DNA of 64,000 nt from Photorhabdus asymbiotica (lineage in GTDB: Bacteria > Pseudomonadota > Gammaproteobacteria > Enterobacterales > Enterobacteriaceae): positions 806,001-870,000 of the forward strand of contig NZ_RBLJ01000004.1 in NCBI RefSeq assembly GCF_003634575.1, read 5' to 3'. A model generated the notes under the pieces. It worked only from the letters and a program-made list of their open reading frames with translations, was not told where the DNA came from and ran no database searches. This document shows positions 55,401 through 63,614 of the stretch, one piece after another. How positions within the stretch are numbered: the first letter of the stretch is position 1; each line of letters starts with the position of its first letter. A program made the translations under genes and the position numbers.

Positions 55401-55506
55401 CATTGCGAATTAAATCATCGTTATCGTCCACCAAAATATTTTTTTGATTAAACAGGTCAGATATGAGCTGACGCAGCGAATCTGGGGAGTGAAGGTCCGT
55501 GTGCAT
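49411..55506 (-). CDS. irp2: NRPS, HMWP2 (Irp2) homologue
   Basis: The 2031-residue NRPS is the same length as Yersinia HMWP2 (about 2035) and has the same order: aryl carrier protein (Ser39 in NGLDSMQI), Cy1 (from about 95, DLLIMDAAS), A domain (TSGSTGMPKG near 695, FDLSVYDIFG and LWNSVPALF giving a cysteine-type code) with a methyltransferase-like insertion (about 985-1300) before its C-terminal core (LTPNGKIDRKVL near 1361), PCP1 (Ser1423), Cy2 (from about 1480, DNLLLDGLS) and PCP2 (Ser1960 in GANSLQL). It joins salicylate to two cysteines and cyclises them. The insertion corresponds to the epimerase-like part of HMWP2. The stop overlaps the irp1 start (ATGA). The gene starts 52 bp after the ABC transporter gene. 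Confidence 0.93.
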   Translation of the reverse strand: MHTDLHSPDSLRQLISDLFNQKNILVDDNDDLIRNGLDSMQIMALLNQFRRQGHRVTLRELYQKPTLHAWSQLLQRHAPVAHTAPKDTTPQPLIVDARPFPLTAVQHAYFVGRSPEQTLGGVGCHLYQEFDGVGLEPEQLEAAIHVLIQRHPMLRVRFLSDGRQQGMTRVDLKKLTVHDLRNLTTNEQQQALNNLREQLSHRVLQVEEGETFDIQLSLFGDNQHRLHANIDLLIMDAASFSLFFTELAALIAKRNLPAICSDYDFCSYLTQYQAQFKQARQEAEVFWRNRLDTLPLAPQLPLARDPSLIKNVHIQRRCFRLAPEHWERFKQLAQQNGVTPTMALATAFAALLCRWNNATRLLFNLTLFDRAPLHTAVDNMLADFTNILLLDIPGDNLPFCQLAQDAQATFAEAYEHRHWSGVEVLRELKKRGSHPHGAPIVFTSNLGRPLYGENTRDVLGKPSWGISQTPQVWLDFVSFEHENSLNIQWDSNDELFPDGLMDTLFTAYQGLIENLTENAAQWNEKLPDLMPESQYHLRRQINNTVEPLPNALLHEGVFIQAERTPNAVALVTHHKKMSYGELSLAARQLAAVLQKMPVMPGDRVAISMEKGIGQIVAVLAILYAGGVYVPVPVDQPLNRRRTICESAGINVVIIDPEQQNDDWSQDIHCISWHQDAQLPPLANMSKRAVTDPAYIIYTSGSTGMPKGVVISHQSALNTCLDINRRHQVQSHDRLLALSALHFDLSVYDIFGILSAGGALVLINEAQRRDPSTWEMLIAQHNVTLWNSVPALFDMLLTYCEGMEVDAPKALRTVMLSGDWIGLSLPERYRAFNPDGVLSAMGGATEAAIWSNEYIVKQVDAQWRSIPYGYPLANQRYRVVGEDGRDCPDWVVGELWIGGAGVALGYFNDEERTSAQFVVDQGERWYRTGDLGCYHPAGWLEFMGRRDSQVKIGGYRIELGEIDAALNQVTGISKGVALASGEKEKSLVAFLELEGDTLCQRVNRAPQLPISYRDLFPTAQAITDNSHDPQVAIFLLEHLSRHGMTFTAPQSLTDCLKHYQPQPEYHDWFGRMLAYLCQCKLLAESTHHVYQAVSPATTFNNEAGCIPERWHSMLRSILTGQQAAVTLLDDPQFAPEQQLFVLPETQQWLAGLKQVIIALSQRLQRPITLMEFDARSGLCAQWLAEHITDQHLSYLGFERSQALINQAQTRLSGYAHASVHHWLEQIPESLQHQADIILLNNVLHREGDPANCIKALMPLAQPGALVLAMELQQASSLSLITTELLSPHGIQLRSASQWLPLLPLQAETPITIGNLSVLLMQASDNVTLPDREKIKSVLAQHLPGYMIPQRLHVIPRLPLTPNGKIDRKVLSQALQSTTKTDVSHQNEMTSLNPVEQTVANLWQRLLNTEQLGRHSDFFQLGGDSLLATRLIGELTQQGFKGELGHLFRNPQLAEFAATLAPLSETASETYSIPKEQDEYQPFPLTEVQQAYLVGRHPGFALSGVGAHFFIEYRLEQLDVQRLNRVLNRLIQRHPVLRTIVINGQQQVLKDVPMFSVKQHQFTDITQADTLRERLSHQVLDASHWPVFDFQLAQDNSLVSRLFVSLDNLLLDGLSMQILLAELEQLYLNEQYELPPLKVTFRDCVLRQQQTPAHQNSLQYWQEQVKTLPLAPQLPLRIAPEDVQSPRFVRYSDRLSAHEWNQLKQHAASHQITPSALLIAAYAAVLSAFSARPELTLNLTLFDRPHWHEDINHILGDFTSLSLLAWHPEKNWLLSARRLQQQLWQDLDHRHISAIRVMRELAQSRGPDAAIMPVVFTSALGTHEGRFLSRSSWMKPVWGISQTPQIWLDHQVYESDNELCLNWDAVEELFEPHQLQNMFNSYMALLRTLAAQPESWHSALEQLMPRQQCTIVGDNAAVVIASSPRSEGLDPQICNEIQRLFLSVTNHPINAQQNFFEAGANSLQLIQLHSKLQHAGFHHLAVTDLFAYPTPETLSLRCRKDAHDGNRQSITPRQRQQQKRLQQREKRHKGAAQ

Positions 55507-55558
55507 GAAGAAATCCTATAAAAATGGCGATTACGTAATAAGTCGGATACCAGGTGGG

Positions 55559-57310
55559 TTACACCTTATGCGGGTGTAAATGCCAATGCTCTTCTGAGCC
55601 AAGGTGATTTTTCCAAAGGGATTGGTAAAGCGGACACCGCTGTAGTAGTTCATCATGGGTACCGCTATCACAAAGGGTTCCATGATCCATCACTAATATT
55701 TGATCAGCGCGAGTTATCGTGCTTAGCCGATGAGCGATGACAAAGACGGTTTTATTCTGGGTAAGAGAATCAAATGCTTCTTGTATCAACTGTTCATTCT
55801 CAGGGTCCAATGAAGCTGTTGCTTCGTCCAGAAATAAAACAGGAGACTGTTTTAGAATAGCGCGAGCAATAGCAAGCCGTTGGCGTTCACCACCAGACAG
55901 CGTACCGCCATCTACCCCCAAAGGTGTATTGTACCCTTGCGGTAAGGCCATAATTGTATCGTGAATATTGGCAAGGCGGGCGGCCTGTTCCAGTTGCAAC
56001 TGAGTGGCGTTGGGATCACCCAAACGGAGATTATTAGCGACGGTATCCTGAAAGAGTGCGGTTTCCTGAAACACCATGGTGACGGTGTCATACAGTGCCT
56101 GAGTCTGGTAATGATGGATATGATTCCCGCCCAAACGGATTTCACCTTTATCCAGTTGATAGAAAGAGAGCAATAAATAGGCCAGCGTGGATTTGCCACT
56201 GCCGCTGGGTCCCACAATGGCGGTCATGCTGCCTTGTGGTGCATAAAACGAAACGGTTTGGATGGCGGGTTGACAAGTACCTGGGTAGCTAAATGAGATG
56301 TTATTAACTTCAACATCATATTTGGTTGGCGCTGCTAATGGTCCAGAGACTTGTGTAGTAACGGCTTCTATCTCTGCAATGTGTGTTTCGCCTACTTGCG
56401 TCAATGCAGTGATATTGAGCAGAGGAATGATCCCGCGTAAAGGGGTAATAGTGGCAAACAGCAGCAGAATAGTGATAAGCATTTCCGAAAGGGTTAATGC
56501 TTCTGGTGAATTGAAGCGTAGGGCGCCCGCCAGAATGCCAACGACCACGCTGGTATCAATAATGATGTAAAACAGGCTCAACAGCGGAATACTTCTGAAT
56601 ACCCCGTGGCGGAATGCGACACGTAATTGGTCGATTTTGCGGTTAAAACGTTGTTCTACCGTCGTGGTCGCTGCCGCAGCACGAATAAAGGACATACCTT
56701 GGGCGTACTCTACAATTGCTTCAGATGCATCAGCCATCATAACGGCGCGCAGGCGCAATATTTCATTCAGTTTTTTGCGGATGGCCCCTAAGATGAGCAT
56801 TCCAACCATCAGTACCAGTAATGCGCTACCGGCAACGACCCAATCGAACCAGAATAAAGCCAGATAGATGAGAGTCAGCATCATAACCTGACAGGCGATT
56901 TGTGGTGTGGTATAGGCTGACTGATTTTCCTGCCATTGCACATCTTCAGATAACGTTAGCGCTATTTTTCCGGCACTTAATCCCCGAATCGTGGCTACCG
57001 ACATACTGACCAAGCGTTGTAATAAAGAACGACGGATTTCGATACCTAACCCATAAGCGGCAATGGTGAGTTTACGCAATGCGCGGGTCATAAAAGCGAA
57101 CCGGAGCAACAGTAAAATAACTAATAATGCCAGAATGATAAGCGGCAGCCTGTTGTTGCCACTTTCCTCCAGATGAGCGAAAGCCCAAGCAGCAATAGCA
57201 AGTTGAGCAATAATTGCCACGGTATCAAGCTGCTTATATAACAATCCACTGAACCAAACCCGTTGCAGTTTTGGTGACAGATGTTGCTGGAGACGATTAA
57301 ATAGCCCCAT
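55559..57310 (-). CDS. ABC transporter, fused permease-ATPase, YbtP/YbtQ-like (second of pair)
   Basis: The 583-residue half-transporter has an N-terminal membrane domain with about six helices (residues about 20-300) and a C-terminal ATPase with Walker A GPSGSGKST, canonical signature LSGGERQRLAIARA, Walker B VLFLDEATASLD and the H-loop VFVIAHRLST. Together with the preceding gene it is expected to form a heterodimer in the inner membrane. The Yersinia YbtP-YbtQ pair has exporter-type architecture but takes up iron-siderophore; the same role is inferred here. Which of the two is closer to YbtP or YbtQ cannot be settled by eye. It overlaps the preceding ABC gene by 14 bp. Confidence 0.85.
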   Translation of the reverse strand: MGLFNRLQQHLSPKLQRVWFSGLLYKQLDTVAIIAQLAIAAWAFAHLEESGNNRLPLIILALLVILLLLRFAFMTRALRKLTIAAYGLGIEIRRSLLQRLVSMSVATIRGLSAGKIALTLSEDVQWQENQSAYTTPQIACQVMMLTLIYLALFWFDWVVAGSALLVLMVGMLILGAIRKKLNEILRLRAVMMADASEAIVEYAQGMSFIRAAAATTTVEQRFNRKIDQLRVAFRHGVFRSIPLLSLFYIIIDTSVVVGILAGALRFNSPEALTLSEMLITILLLFATITPLRGIIPLLNITALTQVGETHIAEIEAVTTQVSGPLAAPTKYDVEVNNISFSYPGTCQPAIQTVSFYAPQGSMTAIVGPSGSGKSTLAYLLLSFYQLDKGEIRLGGNHIHHYQTQALYDTVTMVFQETALFQDTVANNLRLGDPNATQLQLEQAARLANIHDTIMALPQGYNTPLGVDGGTLSGGERQRLAIARAILKQSPVLFLDEATASLDPENEQLIQEAFDSLTQNKTVFVIAHRLSTITRADQILVMDHGTLCDSGTHDELLQRCPLYQSLWKNHLGSEEHWHLHPHKV

Positions 57311-59096
57311 GATAATTTGCTCCTGTCCCGGTATTTTCTCTCCGCCAGGCAGACCACTGGCTGGCGTATGCGCCTTGCTGTGCGACTAGTTCATCATGAG
57401 TTCCTTGTTCAATGATTTGTCCTTTATCCAGGACCAGTATTTGATCAAAATGACGGATAGTCGGCAGGCGATGGGCAATAACAATCACTGTCTTGTTGCG
57501 ACATAAGGCATTGAGTGCTTGTTGCATCTCTTTTTCACATTCTGGATCGGCATAGGCGGTGGCTTCATCCAATACCAGAATGGGGGCGTTTTTCAGGATG
57601 GCTGCGGCAACGGCGATACGCTGTTTTTCTCCTACAGACAAGCTGATACCGTGGTTAAGCACAGTGTTGTAGCCTTGTGGTAATTGTTGGATAAATTGAT
57701 GTGCTTGTGCTGCGACAGCCGCTGTTTCAACTTCAGCTTGTGAAGCATCAGGACGGGCAAGCCGTATGTTATTGGCTATTGTATCGTTGAACAGAAATAC
57801 CCGTTGGAAAACAAAAGAGATGTTATTACGCAGAGTGGGTTCATCCATATTGCGGATATCAACCCCACCAACCGTAATTTGGCCTTGTTGAGGGTCCCAA
57901 AGACGAGCAATCAGGTTTGCTACCGTGGATTTACCCGAACCACTGGCACCTACTAAAGCTAATGAATTTCCGGCAGGTATGGAAAACGAAATGTTATTTA
58001 ACGCGTTATCCTGTTCATCTTGATAAGAAAAACTGACATTATGCAAAGTAACACTATGATCGGCAGGTGTTTGACTCTGAGTACACGGCACCAGTTCAGG
58101 CTGATTCATTAACCAGCGATAGCGTGTGATCAACGCCTCTTGTTGTTGCAAACGTGTCATCACAGCGAACATGGATGAAGCAATATTGCCGAATGCCATC
58201 GCCGCCAGAATAAAGAAAGTAAATTCAAATAAAGATATTTCTTGTCGGTTGAATAGCCAAACTGCTAAAGGGAGGACAAATAACAGATTAGCGCTGGATA
58301 ACACGAAAAACCGGCTGGATTTAACCTGCACTTTCTCAACCCAAACATCGATAATACGTGTTAGAGCGGTAAATGCCCCTTCAGCGCGCTGGAGGGCAAC
58401 ATTACCACCTGAATAAGTTTTTACTACGGGAATTGCGTTAATAACTTCACCCATTGTCGAAGCAATACGATTTTGGGCTGCATAAAAGCGCTGAGTAGTG
58501 GTTTGTACTTTTATCTGAATATAGATGAATAATAAACAGGCACCCAAAGTTGGCGCAAATGCCGCTAATGCTAACCGCCAGTCAATGGCTAGCATGACAC
58601 TCAGTGCGATGAGTGGACCAAACAAAGTTGCTGACATCTCTGGAATGATATGGGCAATACCATCCTCAAGTTGTTCGACGTCATCTAACATCATCTTCTT
58701 TATTTCGGTGCTGTCGGTCCGTGTGAAGAAGCCTAAAGGAACGGACTTCAACTTACTGCTGATGTTACGACGGACATCGGCTTGAACGTCGGCGGCGATC
58801 AAATGAGAAACAAACGTTGAACCACTGAAAGTCAACATAGCGGCAAAAGTGAAGCTCAATAACATGACACCGTAATTTAATAGCGTGTCATATTGTCCAT
58901 CATAAATAGATTGGGTAATCAGCCCGGCGACGGCTGCCGGTAGTATTTGCAGACCAGCGGAAACAATGGCAAGTGCAATAGCAACGTAACTCAGAGTGCG
59001 GTATGGGCGCATCATGTTCCACAGCTCTTTAATGACACCGGCATCGGCGGCACGTTGTTCTGGTGAGTTCTGGATAGAAGAGTCATTACTGAGCAT
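57297..59096 (-). CDS. ABC transporter, fused permease-ATPase, YbtP/YbtQ-like (first of pair)
   Basis: The 599-residue half-transporter has a six-helix membrane domain and an ATPase with Walker A GASGSGKST, Walker B ILVLDEATAYAD and the H-loop VIVIAHRLPT. The ABC signature is LSVGEKQRIAVAAA: the second glycine-position residue is valine instead of glycine, so one of the two composite ATP sites of the heterodimer may be degenerate. Its start lies inside the 3' end of the MFS gene (11-bp overlap), showing translational coupling. Role in siderophore-iron uptake is inferred from the yersiniabactin system. Confidence 0.85.
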   Translation of the reverse strand: MLSNDSSIQNSPEQRAADAGVIKELWNMMRPYRTLSYVAIALAIVSAGLQILPAAVAGLITQSIYDGQYDTLLNYGVMLLSFTFAAMLTFSGSTFVSHLIAADVQADVRRNISSKLKSVPLGFFTRTDSTEIKKMMLDDVEQLEDGIAHIIPEMSATLFGPLIALSVMLAIDWRLALAAFAPTLGACLLFIYIQIKVQTTTQRFYAAQNRIASTMGEVINAIPVVKTYSGGNVALQRAEGAFTALTRIIDVWVEKVQVKSSRFFVLSSANLLFVLPLAVWLFNRQEISLFEFTFFILAAMAFGNIASSMFAVMTRLQQQEALITRYRWLMNQPELVPCTQSQTPADHSVTLHNVSFSYQDEQDNALNNISFSIPAGNSLALVGASGSGKSTVANLIARLWDPQQGQITVGGVDIRNMDEPTLRNNISFVFQRVFLFNDTIANNIRLARPDASQAEVETAAVAAQAHQFIQQLPQGYNTVLNHGISLSVGEKQRIAVAAAILKNAPILVLDEATAYADPECEKEMQQALNALCRNKTVIVIAHRLPTIRHFDQILVLDKGQIIEQGTHDELVAQQGAYASQWSAWRRENTGTGANYHGAI

Positions 59097-60333
59097 TCAC
59101 GTTCTCCTTTTGGAAATCGCGGAACTTGTGAAATGTCCAGAACAGGCCAGTGAGGGTGAAAAATGATGCAAGAGCGAAAAGGGAAGCATAGCTTACTTTA
59201 GTGACAATCATTCCACCTAACACGGAACAGATGATCGCAATGCTCATATCTGCGGACTGCATCAACGCAAAATCCACACCAGACTGTGTGCCTGCCGCCA
59301 AAGACATCATTTGGGTATACAAGGCAACAAATTTAGCCGCGGTGATTAACGTGATGAAGACATATGCCGTTGAAAGTAGGGATAGCGGGGCTTCTGGTTG
59401 TTGGGCAAGCCAGAAAATACCCACTAATACCATGCATTCAAACAGCATCAGGCCTAACAATGTTTGAATGGAACCTAATTTACGTACAATGATACCGCCA
59501 AGTAAGACACCGGATAACCCAGCTAATGCACCACCACTGGCGGCAATGATGCCAAGTTGGGTTAAATCTACTCCGCGATCTATCAAGAACGGAGAGAGCA
59601 TGCCGAGTGAAAGGCGCGTACCAATCATACAGAGCAATATTAAAATTAGAGCCTGTTTAACTGGGGCACGACGCAATGCACTCTTTAATGAAGGTGTTAC
59701 CGCAGTCTTTGAAATATTCGATGCTTTCTTTTCCGGTGTTTCCTTGATAAATAAAACAGGCAGTGACATCACTAGAATCAATATGGCTAACACACCAGCA
59801 CCAATATGCCAGCCATACAGTGAGGTAAGATATAAAAACAGACCGCTGCCTATAATAGACCCCAGATAACTGCCTCCAACCTGCATGACATTGCTCCAGG
59901 GGCGATGCTGTGGGGATAACCGGTCAATAGCATGGCCGTCTGTAGTGGTGTCTACTACGGTCAGACAAAGGGTGATCAGAAACAGACCCGTGATAATCAG
60001 CGGCATATGCTCAGCAGGTTCTGCTAATGACATTGAACAAAAAAGCAGTGTAATTAACACATTACCGCAGAGCATGATGCGGCGAGAGTTGGTATCTCCC
60101 GAACCGGATTTACGATAGCGTTCTACAATGGGAGCCCAAAGGAATTTGAATGCCCAAGGTAACATCAACAGATAAAGTAGCCCTATCTTGTCCGGGGTAA
60201 CACCGTGGCTGCGCAGAAATGCTGGCATGCTTTGTAACGTTAACATACCGATGGTACTTTGGATGGTGTAAACACCAGCCAAAGCCAAAAGTAGCAACGA
60301 GACATGACGGGGGTGTGAGATATTGTGCATCAT
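59086..60333 (-). CDS. MFS transporter, RhtX/FptX/YbtX-like
   Basis: The 415-residue protein has about twelve transmembrane helices and the segment STIGMLTLQSMPAFLRSHGV followed by DKIGLLYLLMLPWAFKFLW, typical of the RhtX/FptX siderophore permeases related to AmpG. In rhizobactin and pyochelin systems single proteins of this type import the ferric siderophore; YbtX in Yersinia is encoded in the same kind of cluster, though its need for uptake is unclear. Two consecutive ATG codons (60333 and 60330) overlap the receptor stop. Symbol ybtX would be reasonable but orthology was not tested. Confidence 0.88.
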   Translation of the reverse strand: MMHNISHPRHVSLLLLALAGVYTIQSTIGMLTLQSMPAFLRSHGVTPDKIGLLYLLMLPWAFKFLWAPIVERYRKSGSGDTNSRRIMLCGNVLITLLFCSMSLAEPAEHMPLIITGLFLITLCLTVVDTTTDGHAIDRLSPQHRPWSNVMQVGGSYLGSIIGSGLFLYLTSLYGWHIGAGVLAILILVMSLPVLFIKETPEKKASNISKTAVTPSLKSALRRAPVKQALILILLCMIGTRLSLGMLSPFLIDRGVDLTQLGIIAASGGALAGLSGVLLGGIIVRKLGSIQTLLGLMLFECMVLVGIFWLAQQPEAPLSLLSTAYVFITLITAAKFVALYTQMMSLAAGTQSGVDFALMQSADMSIAIICSVLGGMIVTKVSYASLFALASFFTLTGLFWTFHKFRDFQKENVNAQ

Positions 60334-62333
60334 AGTGCAACGCTCACATCCAACCCAACATTCAAGCCTTTACTCATCATGCTGAGCGTGTTTCCTTGTT
60401 GGAAACTCGAAAGACGGTACTTTTTGTTGCCTAAATTTTCGCCATAAAATTTAACATTGATACCATGTGCCATTTCTAAACTTAATGAAGCGTCGTAGAG
60501 CGTATATCCCCCTTGTTCAAGGGTATTTGCTTCATTAAAGTAGCTTTTTGAATAGTAGCGTGCACCGGCATTTAAATAGAGGTTACCCGGTAACAATGTT
60601 TGATCAATAAGATAGTCGAAACTTGCATTGAGCATGACATCTGGCGCATAAGGCAGACGTTTGCCATTATAACTTATGCCATTTGTTGTATCGGTTGCAT
60701 CAGTGAAATTCGATTTACCTACACTGCCGCCAAGAGAAAATTTAAGTCCTTGCATTGGCTTGATCTGACTACTTAGCTCAATACCTTTACTTTCCGCTTT
60801 CCCGGCGTTGCGAATAGATTGCATACCAATGGGACCAACATAGATTTGCTTGTCTTTTGAACGAATATAATAAACAGCGCTATCTAACGTCATTGCATTA
60901 TTAAAGAACGACGTATGCCAGCCGAGTTCGTAATTGTCGGAGGTTTCGGTATCGTAAGGCTTTCTATCATTGGCGGAGGACACAATGTTATTGAATCCGC
61001 CGGGCTTATAACCTTTAGTTGCAGAAACATAGAAACGGGTATCGGGTGTAAATTGCCAGCCCAGAGCCGCCTTAGGTGTGAATTCGTTGCTGGAGACTTG
61101 GTTATCAAAAGCATCAACTGCCATCATGCCAGAGCGGCCCGCATAGTCTATCTGCGATTTTTCATGTGACAAACGACCGCCAAGGGTCAGATCCCATTGA
61201 GCAGCAATCGGTAATTTAACTTCACCAAACAGTGCCAGTGATTTTCCTTTTATTGTGTTAAAGGCATCACCATAGTAACCAGGATAGCCACTGGTGTGAT
61301 GTTTATTATTTTCATCTGAAAACCAGCCGCCGAGAACGCTGCTAATCCCATTTGAGAAATTGGAATTTAAACGCAGTTCTTGAGTTGTGGCGTGATGTTT
61401 CTCTTTCCATTTACCCCCGATAAAATCACGGAAAATATCGCGATCTTGATAGGAAGTCACGCTTGTTAATGTACTGCTACCAAAATCGTATTCAGCTTTG
61501 AGTGTATAACTGTTGACCCTTCTTGTCAGATCAGGGATAGGGCCTTCATATTTCTTCTGTCGAAATTGTTCGTCGGTTAAATAAAGCTCCTCATGTGAAT
61601 CGAGATCTTCATGAGCAAAGCTAAGTTCAGCGCTAAAAGGGGAATCTTCTGGCGCAAATGTCAGTTGCCCTTTACCGAGCCAGGTTTTACTGGAGTCAAC
61701 ATTTTTATCACCACGACTTGGTATATCGATTTGTCCAGATTCGTTTACCCAGCGCAGGCTGGTACTGCCGTAAAGAACGTCCTCGATAAGGGGCATTGAT
61801 CCGCTGAAGGAACCGCCCTGTTTCAACTTAGAGTAGTTGCCAGAAAGATTAAGCCAAGGGCCTTCTTTTGGCGAACGGGTGATAATATTGATAACGCCGG
61901 CTTGGGCGTTTCCACCATATAAGGTGCCTTGAGGACCGCGTAATAATTCTACGCGCTCTACATTGATTAATTCTTGTGTTAGGAACTGATGATCTTGAGG
62001 AACACCATCAACATAGATTCGAATGGAAGGCGAATAGAAATCGGGTGAACTGATACCCCGAATTGTGGTTGCTGAATAGGTCCGGTTACCACGTGAACGG
62101 ATTTGTAAACCTGGGAAAGCACGCTCAAGATCTTGCACTTGGGTAATACCTGCTTGCTCAAGTTCTTCGCCTGTTTTAACCAAAACGCTGCCGTCAACTT
62201 TATTTAACGCTTCTTCCCGTTTGTTAGCCGTCACAACCAAAGTATCTTCTGTGGCTTCAGGCGAATGTTCTGCCCAAACCATAGGAGAAATTAGGCAACA
62301 TAAGACAGAAGCCTTAGCATATTTTTTTTTCAT
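60330..62333 (-). CDS. fyuA: TonB-dependent siderophore receptor, FyuA/Psn-like
   Basis: The 667-residue outer-membrane receptor has a signal peptide (cleavage near VWA-EHS, residue about 21), a TonB box (EDTLVVTA), a plug domain with VERVELLRGPQGTLYGGNAQ (about residues 125-150) and a 22-strand barrel ending in a C-terminal aromatic-type residue pattern (GLDVSVAL). Segments such as YVGPIGMQSIRNAGKAESKG and ATKGYKPGGFN match FyuA of Yersinia, of similar length. It should bind the ferric form of the siderophore made by this cluster. It is the first gene of the operon, directly downstream of the Fur-box region. The Photobacterium receptor FrpA is another possible name. Confidence 0.9.
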   Translation of the reverse strand: MKKKYAKASVLCCLISPMVWAEHSPEATEDTLVVTANKREEALNKVDGSVLVKTGEELEQAGITQVQDLERAFPGLQIRSRGNRTYSATTIRGISSPDFYSPSIRIYVDGVPQDHQFLTQELINVERVELLRGPQGTLYGGNAQAGVINIITRSPKEGPWLNLSGNYSKLKQGGSFSGSMPLIEDVLYGSTSLRWVNESGQIDIPSRGDKNVDSSKTWLGKGQLTFAPEDSPFSAELSFAHEDLDSHEELYLTDEQFRQKKYEGPIPDLTRRVNSYTLKAEYDFGSSTLTSVTSYQDRDIFRDFIGGKWKEKHHATTQELRLNSNFSNGISSVLGGWFSDENNKHHTSGYPGYYGDAFNTIKGKSLALFGEVKLPIAAQWDLTLGGRLSHEKSQIDYAGRSGMMAVDAFDNQVSSNEFTPKAALGWQFTPDTRFYVSATKGYKPGGFNNIVSSANDRKPYDTETSDNYELGWHTSFFNNAMTLDSAVYYIRSKDKQIYVGPIGMQSIRNAGKAESKGIELSSQIKPMQGLKFSLGGSVGKSNFTDATDTTNGISYNGKRLPYAPDVMLNASFDYLIDQTLLPGNLYLNAGARYYSKSYFNEANTLEQGGYTLYDASLSLEMAHGINVKFYGENLGNKKYRLSSFQQGNTLSMMSKGLNVGLDVSVAL

Positions 62334-62409
62334 ATGAATACTCTCTATGCCTTTTCAAATCATGTTTTACAAAAATTAAGTGTGGTAAAACAAAAAACAT
62401 ATAGAGAAG

Positions 62410-62454
62410 GCTAGCGGGAGTAACAAAAGAGAGCTAACGGGATAGGGACAAAAG
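62410..62454. promoter_or_regulatory. 23-bp-spaced direct repeat, candidate AraC-type regulator site
   Basis: GCTAGCGGGAGTAACAAAAG (62410-62429) and GCTAACGGGATAGGGACAAAAG (62433-62454) form two imperfect copies spaced by 23 bp, about two helical turns. A weaker third GTAGCGCGATACG follows at 62454. They lie between the divergent receptor and regulator genes, where YbtA binds in Yersinia; binding here is inferred. Confidence 0.5.
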
Positions 62455-62473
62455 TAGCGCGATACGTACTATT

Positions 62474-62492
62474 GATAATGATTATCATTAAT
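62474..62492. promoter_or_regulatory. Fur box
   Basis: GATAATGATTATCATTAAT matches the classical 19-bp Fur consensus GATAATGATAATCATTATC at 16 of 19 positions. It lies between divergent fyuA and the AraC-type regulator gene, so both can be repressed by Fur with iron. Confidence 0.85.
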
Positions 62493-62627
62493 GATAAATT
62501 GCGTGATATTCACATTCCGTATATATATAAAATAAAAATATAATGTCTTTAATATGCACAATATACTGTTTTAGTGTGGAAAGCGCTTTTGAAATGGTGT
62601 CTGATGCTAATTTTACAGGGGGATCTC

Positions 62628-63614
62628 ATGAAGACGATCTATAGCAAGAAATTGGGAGTTTTCGCTGCTAACCATTGCAATTGCATGCATTTACAAGTGG
62701 AGGAAAATAATACAAATCCCTCATTACAAACTGAGGAATTATCAGACGGAATTCATATAAATCGAATTCGTTTTGAGCTTAACAAAGATTTTACAGAATA
62801 TTGTGAAGGACCGCCGACGGTATCGATTGCGTTTATTTTAAGCGGGGAGGGGAGAATGGCGATTGAGAACGGCGATGTTTTAGATATTAATCCTGGCACA
62901 ATGGTATTTTTCTATTCACCTAAGACGACACGTGGCATGAATTTCTTTGGCTGTGGAACGTGGCATATTCTCGATATCCGTTTTTCTCTGAACGAAATTG
63001 AAGCTCAGGAGTTGCCATGTTTTACCAAATTGACGTCGGGTTTTGAAAAAAATGTTAGCTATAGTGATGTTTTGATGATGGCTCGTCCTATTTATCCGCC
63101 ATTTATGCAGATAGTCAATCAAATAGAAGAATGTCAATTAAATGGCAATGTTAGAAAGGTTTATTTAAAGGCGAAGGCGTTAGAGATACTCGCTTGTGTG
63201 ACGGCTCAAATTTATGATTGTCAATATAATGTGATTAACAGTTTACAGCGCCGTGCTGTGTATAATGCAATAAAAATAATTAACAATGATTATCATTCTC
63301 CCTGGACAATAAAATCGTTATCAAGAGCGGTTGGTTTGAATGAGAGAAAATTAAAAGAGGGATTCCGTGCTGTTGTTTTTCGTACTTTCCATCAATATTT
63401 GGAGAACGTTCGTATGACCACAGCGGAAGATTTATTGAAGAAAGGGATGAGTGTTATTGATGTTTCTACCGCGGTAGGTTATTCCAGCCCAAGTCATTTT
63501 TCTAAACGTTTTCGGCAACATTATTTGATCAACCCTAAAGCATGGCAAGCGAAATATGCCGTAAGCCACACATTACTGGCAGAACATATTGCAGTGGAAG
63601 GTAAATATACTTAA
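62628..63614 (+). CDS. ybtA: AraC-family transcriptional regulator (YbtA-like)
   Basis: The 328-residue protein has an N-terminal ligand-binding part (about residues 20-170, including FILSGEGRMAIENGDVLDI) and a C-terminal double helix-turn-helix (WTIKSLSRAVGLNERKLKEG and SVIDVSTAVGYSSPSHFSKR, about residues 235-310), the layout of YbtA/PchR, which sense the ferric siderophore and activate receptor and synthesis genes. ATG 62628 is preferred over an upstream GTG because GGGGGATCT lies at the right distance. It is divergent from the operon and shares the Fur-box region. A short ERIC fragment and a terminator follow. Confidence 0.9.
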   Translation: MKTIYSKKLGVFAANHCNCMHLQVEENNTNPSLQTEELSDGIHINRIRFELNKDFTEYCEGPPTVSIAFILSGEGRMAIENGDVLDINPGTMVFFYSPKTTRGMNFFGCGTWHILDIRFSLNEIEAQELPCFTKLTSGFEKNVSYSDVLMMARPIYPPFMQIVNQIEECQLNGNVRKVYLKAKALEILACVTAQIYDCQYNVINSLQRRAVYNAIKIINNDYHSPWTIKSLSRAVGLNERKLKEGFRAVVFRTFHQYLENVRMTTAEDLLKKGMSVIDVSTAVGYSSPSHFSKRFRQHYLINPKAWQAKYAVSHTLLAEHIAVEGKYT

